A DNA stretch of 6,473 nt from the NCBI GenBank assembly GCA_002382645.1, contig DFYP01000145.1, positions 1 through 6,473 of the forward strand. The letters are read 5' to 3'. Each line of letters starts with the position of its first letter. Position 1 is the stretch's first letter. Origin of the DNA: Desulfovibrio sp. UBA4079 (GTDB lineage Bacteria; Desulfobacterota; Desulfovibrionia; Desulfovibrionales; Desulfovibrionaceae). The position numbers and the translations under genes are program-made. Positions 1 to 6,100 of the stretch are shown here, piece after piece. The notes under the pieces are model-generated. The model saw only the letters and a program-made list of their open reading frames with translations. It was not told where the DNA came from and did not search any database.

Positions 1-1389
<1,389 letters not shown>

Positions 1390-1443
1390 TTTTCGCGGCT
1401 GAACTTGCCTTTTCTAGGAAAAGACCGTAATCAACTCAAATAT

Positions 1444-1449
1444 GGGAGA
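1444..1449 (+). promoter_or_regulatory. Ribosome binding site of rpsP
   Basis: GGGAGA lies 9 nt before the ATG at 1459. It fixes the S16 start there rather than at the in-frame TTG at 1405, which would add 18 residues with no S16 similarity. Confidence 0.75.
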
Positions 1450-1458
1450 AAAGACACC

Positions 1459-1698
1459 ATGGCCTTGAAGATCCGACTGACCCGCATGGGTTCCAAGAAG
1501 CGTCCGTTCTACCGCATCGTGGCCCTGGACAGCGCCACCCGCCGCGACGGCCGCCCCCTGGAGTACCTCGGCCACTACAACCCGATGGTTGAGCCCGCCG
1601 AGATCGTGGTCAACGCCGAGCGCCTGGACCACTGGTCCAAGCAGGGCGCGGCGATGTCCGACTCGGTGCGCACGCTGCTGAAGAAAGTCCAGAAGTAG
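1459..1698 (+). CDS. rpsP: 30S ribosomal protein S16
   Basis: S16 is a small structural protein of the 30S subunit that binds 16S rRNA early in assembly. The 79-residue product has the usual length and opens with the family signature MALKIRLTRMGSKKRPFYRI, followed by VALDSATRRDGRPLEYLGHYNP. The second half contains the typical segment NAERLDHWSKQGAAMSDSV and a basic end (LLKKVQK). The start at 1459 is chosen because the S16 signature begins there and a Shine-Dalgarno sequence stands 9 nt upstream. It is the first gene after ffh, in the common rpsP-(khpA)-rimM-trmD-rplS order. The 69-nt gap before it is clearly less GC-rich than the coding regions, so a promoter or processing site is possible, but none is convincing by eye. 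Confidence 0.98.
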   Translation: MALKIRLTRMGSKKRPFYRIVALDSATRRDGRPLEYLGHYNPMVEPAEIVVNAERLDHWSKQGAAMSDSVRTLLKKVQK

Positions 1699-1719
1699 GC
1701 CGGGCTTCCGGGCCCGGCC
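1698..1719 (+). other. GC-rich hairpin at the rpsP stop codon
   Basis: Perfect 8-bp stem ggccgggc (1698-1705) / gcccggcc (1712-1719) with a 6-nt loop. It begins on the last base of the rpsP stop codon. No T-run follows (the next bases are cggctcatac), so it does not look like a standard intrinsic terminator. A role in 3'-end protection of rpsP mRNA, partial attenuation or RNase processing is possible. A weaker 5-bp stem, gcgga (1737-1741) / tccgc (1747-1751), follows in the same 81-nt spacer. Confidence 0.5.
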
Positions 1720-1766
1720 CGGCTCATACGGCTGACGCGGACCAGATCCGCCGCGGGCACTCAAGC

Positions 1767-1774
1767 GGAGGTGA
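1767..1774 (+). promoter_or_regulatory. Strong ribosome binding site of khpA
   Basis: GGAGGTGA is a full match to the anti-Shine-Dalgarno core, 5 nt before the ATG at 1780. The in-frame GTG at 1771 lies inside this motif, so it cannot be the start served by it. This favours the 77-residue product. Confidence 0.85.
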
Positions 1775-1779
1775 CGCTC

Positions 1780-2013
1780 ATGCTCAGGGAGATGATCGAA
1801 TTCATTGCCAAGGCCCTCGTGGATCAGCCTGATCAGGTGCGCGTCACCGAGGTGGAAGGCGAACAGACCTCGGTCCTCGAGCTGAAGGTGGCCAAGGAGG
1901 ACCTGGGCAAGGTCATCGGCAAGCAGGGCCGCACGGCCCGGGCCATGCGCACCCTGCTCGGCGCCGCCTCCACCAAGGCCCGCAAACGCTCGGTCCTGGA
2001 AATCCTGGAATAG
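1780..2013 (+). CDS. khpA: KH-domain RNA-binding protein KhpA (YlqC-like)
   Basis: This 77-residue protein is a single KH domain of the KhpA/YlqC family (UPF0109). In several Gram-positive bacteria KhpA pairs with KhpB/Jag to bind RNAs and affect cell division; its role in this lineage is not known. The N-terminus MLREMIEFIAKALVDQPDQV and the core DLGKVIGKQGRTARAMRTLL are characteristic. The GxxG nucleic-acid loop is GKQG at residues 47-50, and the C-terminus KRSVLEILE is typical. The ATG at 1780 is preferred over the GTG at 1771 because the latter overlaps the ribosome binding site. It sits between rpsP and rimM, where the gene is found in many bacteria, and ends 6 nt before rimM. No khpB is visible in this window. 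Confidence 0.95.
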   Translation: MLREMIEFIAKALVDQPDQVRVTEVEGEQTSVLELKVAKEDLGKVIGKQGRTARAMRTLLGAASTKARKRSVLEILE

Positions 2014-2019
2014 CGTCCC

Positions 2020-2571
2020 ATGAGTCCGAAGACTCCCGGCGACCGCCTGGTGGCCGTGGGAGTGGTGGTCAAGCCCCACGGCGTCCGGGGGGAACTCTGC
2101 GTGGACAGCCAGGCGCAGTCCCCCTCCCTGTTCGAGGACATCGGCCGCGTGTTCCTGCGACGCGGCCGGAGCCCGGCCAAGGCCTACTCCGTGCTCGGGG
2201 CGCGCCCTCACCAGGGCCGCCTCCTGCTCACCCTGGAGGGCGTGGACGGCCGCGACGCGGCCGAGGCCCTGCGCGGCTTCGAGCTGGCCGTGGCCGCGGC
2301 CGACCTGCCTGACCCCGAAGGCGACGACATCTATCTCCACGAGCTGGAAGGCCTGAGCGTGCTGGCCGAGGACGGCTCCAGGATCGGCACCCTCACCGGC
2401 TTCCTCCTGGCCGGCGGCCAGGAAACCTGGGTCATCCGCCACGCCTCGGGCCGCGAGATCCTCCTGCCCGCGGACCCGCAATTCGTCCAGGACATCGACC
2501 TCGACAACCGCACGGCCCGGGTGACCCCGCCCGAGGGCCTGCTGGACCTCTACCTCGGGGACCCCACATGA
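2020..2571 (+). CDS. rimM: 16S rRNA processing / 30S maturation factor RimM
   Basis: RimM assists assembly of the 30S head and binds S19. The 183-residue product matches the E. coli length (182). The N-terminal RimM domain covers about residues 10-95, with the signature VGVVVKPHGVRGELCV and the segment LEGVDGRDAAEALRGFEL. The C-terminal PRC-barrel domain covers about residues 103-177: DIYLHELEGLSVLAEDGS, then GREILLPADPQFVQDIDL and the closing TPPEGLLDLY. The ATG at 2020 has only a weak upstream GGAA (2007-2010), and the gene lies 6 nt after khpA, so translation may depend on coupling. Its stop overlaps the start of the next gene as ATGA (2568-2571). Family assignment is firm. Confidence 0.97.
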   Translation: MSPKTPGDRLVAVGVVVKPHGVRGELCVDSQAQSPSLFEDIGRVFLRRGRSPAKAYSVLGARPHQGRLLLTLEGVDGRDAAEALRGFELAVAAADLPDPEGDDIYLHELEGLSVLAEDGSRIGTLTGFLLAGGQETWVIRHASGREILLPADPQFVQDIDLDNRTARVTPPEGLLDLYLGDPT

Positions 2572-3305
2572 AGCGCCCGGCCCTGCTCCTGCTCATCCTC
2601 CTCCTGGCGGTCCCGGCCCGGGCCGAGACCCTGCGCATGGTCTACGCCGAGGGCTTCGCGCCCTTTTCCTGGACCAGCGACGGGAAAGTGACCGGCATCC
2701 TGCCGGACATCATGGACGAGGCCGCCCGGCGCATGGGGGTCTCCGTGACCCACCAGGCCGTGGCCGGGGACCAGGTCCTGGCCAAGGTCAAGGCCCTGGG
2801 CGCGGACGCCTTCCTGTCCACGCCGTCCAAGGAATCCGCCGCCTTCACCCGGCAGTCGGCCGGGCCCGTGCTGACCACCTCGGTGGGCCTGTTCGTGAGC
2901 CTGTCCTACGAGCCCCTGATCCAGAAGCTCCGGATGCTCAAGGACCTGGACGAGCTCAAGGACCTCAAGCTCTGCGCCTCGCAATACGACTCCTGGTCCC
3001 GCCAGAAGCTCGGGTCCATGGACCTGAGCATACAGCCCAGCCTGGCCCAGGCCGTGACCTCCCTGGCCCGGGGCGACTGCCAGGTCATGGCCCAGGTGCC
3101 CGAGGCCGTGGAGTTCCACGCCGCCCGCCTGGGGCTCACGAGCCAGGTCCTGCGCGTGCCCGGGGTCTTCCTGGAAGAGGTGGCCTTCTATCTCCACGTG
3201 AACAAGTACGGGGCCGCGGCCGCGCTCCTGCCGTCCTTTGACAAGGCCCTGGCGGCCATGCGGGCGGACGGCACCCTGGTGGCCATCCTGACCCGGCCGC
3301 GCTGA
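2568..3305 (+). CDS. Secreted periplasmic solute-binding protein, SBP family 3-like (orphan)
   Basis: The 245-residue product starts with a clear Sec signal peptide: MKR, a Leu-rich hydrophobic core (residues 5-14) and an ARA signal-peptidase I site at 17-19. There is no lipobox Cys, so it should be a soluble periplasmic protein. The mature part resembles extracellular solute-binding family 3: an early LRMVYAEGFAPFSW strand with the GILPDIMDEAARRMG segment, the GADAFLSTPSKES segment (residues 78-90), and the usual ending DKALAAMRADGTLVAIL. C136 and C171 are the only cysteines and could pair in the periplasm. The Arg that binds the amino-acid carboxylate in classical members (TxxR) is not evident, so the ligand cannot be predicted. 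No permease or ATPase gene is near. It overlaps rimM by 4 nt (ATGA), has a weak GGGGA before its ATG, and ends 11 nt before trmD, so it is almost certainly cotranscribed with both. The fold is likely; the function is unknown. Confidence 0.85.
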   Translation: MKRPALLLLILLLAVPARAETLRMVYAEGFAPFSWTSDGKVTGILPDIMDEAARRMGVSVTHQAVAGDQVLAKVKALGADAFLSTPSKESAAFTRQSAGPVLTTSVGLFVSLSYEPLIQKLRMLKDLDELKDLKLCASQYDSWSRQKLGSMDLSIQPSLAQAVTSLARGDCQVMAQVPEAVEFHAARLGLTSQVLRVPGVFLEEVAFYLHVNKYGAAAALLPSFDKALAAMRADGTLVAILTRPR

Positions 3306-3309
3306 AGGG
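3304..3309 (+). promoter_or_regulatory. Ribosome binding site of trmD
   Basis: GAAGGG overlaps the stop codon of the preceding gene and stands 7 nt before the GTG at 3317. It supports that GTG as the trmD start, since the TrmD fold begins immediately there (MRFQYVTLFPEFF). Confidence 0.6.
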
Positions 3310-3316
3310 TCCCGCC

Positions 3317-4609
3317 GTGCGCTTCCAGTACGTGACCCTGTTCCCGGAGTTCTTCGACTCCCCGCTCTCGGCCGGACTCATGGGCAAGGCCCGGGCCGCC
3401 GGGATCGTGGACTTTTCTTGCGTCAATCCCCGGGACTTCGCCCAGAACAAGCACCATCACGTGGACGACCGGCCCTACGGCGGCGGTCCGGGCATGGTCA
3501 TGCAGGCCGACCCCCTGGCCCGGGCCCTGGAGTCCATCCCCGAGCCGGGCCGCATCCTCCTGCTCACGCCCCGGGGCCGGCCGCTCACCCAGGACCTGGC
3601 CCGGGAGCTGGCCGCCGGCGGCCGGAACCTGACGCTCATCTGCGGCCGCTACGAGGGCCTGGACGAGCGGGTCATGGAGCTGTTTCCCGTGGAGCCGGTC
3701 TGTGTGGGCGACTTCGTGCTCACCGGCGGCGAGGCCGGGGCTCTCTGCCTCACCGAGGCCGTGGCCCGGCTTCTGCCCGGGTTCATGGGCAAGGAGGAGT
3801 CCGGCACCGAGGAGAGCTTTTCCGCCGGGCTCCTGGAATACCCCCACTACACCCGGCCCGAGGACTATCGCGGCCTGCCCGTGCCCGAGATCCTGCTCTC
3901 CGGGGACCACGCCCGCATCGAAGCCTGGCGGCGGGAGCGCTCCCTGGCCTCCACGCTCACCTGGCGGCCGGAACTCCTGGCGGACGCGAACCTCACCCCG
4001 GAGGACGCGATTTTCCTGCGCTCCCTGCCGCGCACCCGCCTGGGCCGGGCCTTGTCCCTGGGGCTCTGCCATCATCCGGTGCAGAACAAGGCCGGGGAAA
4101 CCATCACGGTCTCTTTGACAAACCTCGACGTTCACGATATGTCCCGCGTTTCCCGCTCCTATGATCTGGGGGGGGCCTACGTGCTCACGCCGCTCAATGA
4201 CCAGCAGCGGCTGGCCCGGACGCTCCTGAGGCACTGGGTCGAAGGGCCGGGAGGCGCGGCCAATCCGGACCGGGCCGAGGCCATGAGCCGGATCACGGTG
4301 CTGGACGGCCTGGACGCGGCCATCCGGGACATCGAGGAGCGCACCGGGCAGCGGCCCCGGGTGGTGGCCACCAGCGCCCGCTTCGAGCGGGCCAGGTCGC
4401 CGCTGGTGGGGCTGGACGCGGTGCGCGGCTGGCTCGGAGAAGGGCCCGTGTTCCTGGTTTTCGGCACGGGTTCGGGACTGGCCCCCGAGGTCCTGGACGC
4501 GGCGGACGCGCGGCTGGCGCCGATCCGCTTCCTGGCGGGCTACAACCACCTGCCCGTGCGCGCGGCCCTGGGCATCACGGTGGACCGCCTGCTGGGCGAT
4601 TTTTACTAG
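3317..4609 (+). CDS. trmD: tRNA (guanine-N1)-methyltransferase TrmD fused to a TM1570-type RNA methyltransferase domain
   Basis: TrmD methylates G37 of tRNAs with SAM to prevent +1 frameshifting. Residues 1-243 are a whole TrmD: MRFQYVTLFPEFF, VDDRPYGGGPGM (49-60), the knot region LICGRYEGLDERV (107-119), GDFVLTGGE (131-139), and LLEYPHYTRP (172-181), ending RPELLADANLTPED. E. coli R154 aligns with R151. The catalytic D169 aligns without gaps to E166 (TEDSF becomes TEESF). From about residue 246 a second SPOUT domain begins with almost no linker: SLGLCHHPVQNKAGE, SLTNLDVHDMSR, SYDLGGAYVLTP, the SAM-loop-like FGTGSGLAPE (382-391) and the knot-end YNHLPVRAALGITVDRL (409-425). This matches the SAM-dependent RNA methyltransferase family PF09936 (Thermotoga TM1570), which is next to trmD in some genomes; its target is unknown to me. 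Total length is 430 residues against 255 in E. coli TrmD. The GTG start follows the solute-binding gene by 11 nt, and rplS follows 30 nt later. Confidence 0.95.
   Translation: MRFQYVTLFPEFFDSPLSAGLMGKARAAGIVDFSCVNPRDFAQNKHHHVDDRPYGGGPGMVMQADPLARALESIPEPGRILLLTPRGRPLTQDLARELAAGGRNLTLICGRYEGLDERVMELFPVEPVCVGDFVLTGGEAGALCLTEAVARLLPGFMGKEESGTEESFSAGLLEYPHYTRPEDYRGLPVPEILLSGDHARIEAWRRERSLASTLTWRPELLADANLTPEDAIFLRSLPRTRLGRALSLGLCHHPVQNKAGETITVSLTNLDVHDMSRVSRSYDLGGAYVLTPLNDQQRLARTLLRHWVEGPGGAANPDRAEAMSRITVLDGLDAAIRDIEERTGQRPRVVATSARFERARSPLVGLDAVRGWLGEGPVFLVFGTGSGLAPEVLDAADARLAPIRFLAGYNHLPVRAALGITVDRLLGDFY
4168..4175 (+). repeat. Run of eight G inside trmD
   Basis: An uninterrupted G8 tract encodes the Gly-Gly of SYDLGGAYV at the start of the second methyltransferase domain. 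It uses GGG GGG codons although nearby genes mostly use GGC for glycine. It is the longest single-base run I noticed in the window. Confidence 0.8.
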
Positions 4610-4625
4610 ACGAGATTTTTCCGAA

Positions 4626-4632
4626 AAGGAGA
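4626..4632 (+). promoter_or_regulatory. Ribosome binding site of rplS
   Basis: AAGGAGA stands 7 nt before the ATG at 4640. It is a strong site, in keeping with a highly expressed ribosomal protein, and stands out against the weak sites of rimM and the solute-binding gene in the same operon. Confidence 0.8.
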
Positions 4633-4639
4633 GACAGAT

Positions 4640-4993
4640 ATGAACGCCATCCTGAAGAACATCGAAGCCGAGCAGATGCGCGTGGACATCCCCATGGTCA
4701 AGGCCGGGGACACGGTCAAGGTGCACCTGCGCATCATCGAGGGCGAGAAAGAGCGCATCCAGGTCTTCCAGGGCGTGGTCATCCGCGTCCACCGGGGCGG
4801 CGTGGGCTCCACCTTCACCGTGCGCAAGGTCTCCGACGGCGTGGGCGTGGAGCGCGTGTTCCCGTTCCACTCCCCGTACATCGAGCGCGTGGATGTGGTC
4901 TCCGAGGGCAAGGTCCGCCGTTCGCGCCTCTACTACCTGCGCGAACTCAAGGGCAAGGCCTCGCGCATCAAGTCCAAGCAGATCTGGGAATAG
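4640..4993 (+). CDS. rplS: 50S ribosomal protein L19
   Basis: L19 is a 50S protein at the interface with the 30S subunit. The 117-residue product has the family length (115 in E. coli). Conserved segments are visible throughout: MNAILKNIEAEQMRVDIPMV, GDTVKVHLRIIEGEKERIQV, FQGVVIRVHRGGVGSTFTVR, ERVFPFHSPYIERVDVV and the basic C-terminus RRSRLYYLRELKGKASRIK. The ATG at 4640 is supported by a strong AAGGAGA site 7 nt upstream and by the L19 N-terminus. It is the last gene of the rpsP-trmD-rplS unit, with an intrinsic terminator starting 8 nt after its stop. Confidence 0.98.
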   Translation: MNAILKNIEAEQMRVDIPMVKAGDTVKVHLRIIEGEKERIQVFQGVVIRVHRGGVGSTFTVRKVSDGVGVERVFPFHSPYIERVDVVSEGKVRRSRLYYLRELKGKASRIKSKQIWE

Positions 4994-5000
4994 CTTGCGG

Positions 5001-5033
5001 AGCCGGGAGGGCGGGCGCTCTCCCGGCTTTTTT
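5001..5033 (+). terminator. Intrinsic (Rho-independent) terminator after rplS
   Basis: Perfect 9-bp stem agccgggag (5001-5009) / ctcccggct (5020-5028), extended inward by G-U, G-C and C-G pairs (5010-5012 with 5017-5019) to close on a GGGC tetraloop. It runs directly into six T residues (5028-5033). It starts 8 nt after the rplS stop and separates the ribosomal-protein operon from rnhB. Confidence 0.93.
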
Positions 5034-5075
5034 CCCCTGCCTGTCCTCCCCTGCCCCCTGGCCGACGGAGGCCCC

Positions 5076-5720
5076 ATGCCCCAGCCGACCCTCCTTGCCC
5101 AGCCCGCACCCGCCGCCGACGAGACGGCCGGGGTGGACGAGGCGGGCCGGGGCTGTCTGGCCGGGCCCGTGGTGGCTGCGGCCGTGATCCTTCCCGAGCG
5201 TTTCGACCTGCCCGGGCTCAACGACTCCAAGGCCCTTTCGGCCGAGGCCCGCGAGGCCCTGGCCCCGGCCATCCGCTCCCAGGCTCTGGCCTGGGCCGTG
5301 GCCGTGGGCCGCGTGCCCGAGATCGAGCGCCTGAACATCCTCCAGGCCACGTTCCTGGCCATGAGCCGGGCCGTGGGGCGTCTGCGCCTGAGGCCCCGGC
5401 TCCTGCTCATCGACGGGGACAAGGTCCTGCCGCCGCACCTGCCCGCCGCGGCCCTGCTCCAGCGCGCCGAGGTGGACGGCGACGCCCGCATCCCGGCCAT
5501 TTCCGCGGCCTCGATCCTGGCCAAGACGGTCCGCGACCAGATGCTCCTGGCCCTGGACCGCCGCTTCCCGGGCTACGGACTGGCCCTGCACAAGGGCTAC
5601 GCCACGGCCGAGCACCGCGCCGCCCTGGCCCGGCTGGGGCCCTGCCCCATCCACCGGGCCACCTTCCGGGGCGTGCGGCCGGAAACCGAGAGAGGCCAAG
5701 TGTGCCTGCCGGGCATCTGA
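5076..5720 (+). CDS. rnhB: Ribonuclease HII
   Basis: RNase HII cleaves RNA in RNA-DNA hybrids and initiates removal of ribonucleotides misincorporated in DNA. The 214-residue product carries the family motifs: AGVDEAGRGCLAGPVVAAAV (D21, E22), LNDSKALS (48-55), LNILQATFLAM (86-96), LLIDGDKV (D113), VDGDARIP (D136) with ISAASILAK (142-150), and LHKGYATAEH (171-180). The four expected acidic metal ligands D21, E22, D113 and D136 are all present. The ATG at 5076 has GGAGG only 4 nt upstream, slightly short. The frame stays open further upstream into rplS, but that part has no RNase H character. It is the first gene after the terminator. No promoter is obvious in the C-rich 42 nt between them, so it may also depend on readthrough. 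Its 3' end overlaps yraN by 19 nt. Confidence 0.96.
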   Translation: MPQPTLLAQPAPAADETAGVDEAGRGCLAGPVVAAAVILPERFDLPGLNDSKALSAEAREALAPAIRSQALAWAVAVGRVPEIERLNILQATFLAMSRAVGRLRLRPRLLLIDGDKVLPPHLPAAALLQRAEVDGDARIPAISAASILAKTVRDQMLLALDRRFPGYGLALHKGYATAEHRAALARLGPCPIHRATFRGVRPETERGQVCLPGI

Positions 5721-6100
5721 GCCTGGGGGCCCGGGGCGAGGAGGCCGCGGCCCGCTTCCTGGAGCGGGCCGGATTGCGCCTCCTCGAGCGCAACTGGCGC
5801 TGGAAGCAGTGGGAGCTGGACCTGATCTGCGAGGAGGGCGAGACCCTGGTCTTCGCCGAGGTCAAGACCCGGGGGCCCGGGTCCCTGGCCGCGCCCGCGG
5901 ATGCCCTGAACGCGGCCAAGCAGGCCAGACTGTTCAAGGCCGCGGCCCAATATCTGAGCAAGCACAAAGCCTGGGAGCGGCCCTGCCGCTTCGACCTGGT
6001 GAGCGTGCGGATCCTGGAATCCGGTGAGGAGATCGAGCATGTGCGCGACGCCTTCAGCCCGCCTCTGGGTGGTGGCCACGCCGCTTGGCAACCCTGGTGA
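5702..6100 (+). CDS. yraN: YraN family protein (UPF0102), putative PD-(D/E)XK nuclease-like
   Basis: YraN proteins have a restriction-endonuclease-like fold and are thought to act on nucleic acids; the exact role is not settled. The 132-residue product shows the family core: LGARGEEAAARFLERAGLRL (8-27), ERNWRW, then WELDLICEEGETLVFAEVKT (37-56). The nuclease-like acidic/basic set is E38, D40, E53 and K55, with R57 following. The Gly that usually precedes Glu-Ile-Asp is Trp here (W37). The start is the GTG at 5702, with AGAGG (5691-5695) 6 nt upstream; it lies inside rnhB, giving a 19-nt overlap and probable translational coupling. The canonical family end (HVRDAF) is reached at residue 118. 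The last 14 residues, SPPLGGGHAAWQPW, are encoded by DNA that also encodes the start of rsmI. The rnhB-yraN-rsmI neighbourhood is common in bacteria. Confidence 0.93.
   Translation: MPAGHLSLGARGEEAAARFLERAGLRLLERNWRWKQWELDLICEEGETLVFAEVKTRGPGSLAAPADALNAAKQARLFKAAAQYLSKHKAWERPCRFDLVSVRILESGEEIEHVRDAFSPPLGGGHAAWQPW
6025..6031 (+). promoter_or_regulatory. Ribosome binding site of rsmI inside yraN
   Basis: TGAGGAG stands 7 nt before the ATG at 6039. It is the best site near the rsmI start and supports initiation inside yraN rather than at the later in-frame GTG codons (6069, 6072), which would cut into the conserved LWVVATPLGN strand. Confidence 0.75.

Noticed and set aside
1409..1423. Perfect inverted repeat cttttc-tag-gaaaag before rpsP
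   Set aside because: Only 6 bp arms with a 3-nt loop and weak A-T pairing; it could be chance, and there is no evidence that it is an operator or terminator.
1405..1458. Upstream TTG start extending S16 by 18 residues
   Set aside because: No similarity in the added part and no ribosome binding site before it. The ATG at 1459 has a good site and matches the S16 N-terminus.
1390..1458. Possible promoter in the AT-richer gap between ffh and rpsP (for example TTGCCT at 1405-1410)
   Set aside because: No -10 element with acceptable match lies 16-18 nt downstream, so it is not annotated.
3418..4164. Second + strand frame inside trmD
   Set aside because: Its translation is a Pro/Arg/Gly-rich composition artefact with no family resemblance, while the trmD frame shows conserved motifs throughout.
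4893..5075. Upstream extension of rnhB into rplS
   Set aside because: The extension reads through the terminator hairpin and lacks RNase HII features. The ATG at 5076 has its own GGAGG.
3188..5524. Very long open frame on the - strand (778 codons) opposite trmD, rplS and rnhB
   Set aside because: It lies opposite three certain genes, and its translation is Arg/Gly/Ala-rich with no recognisable motif. Long antisense frames are expected in DNA with such high third-position GC.
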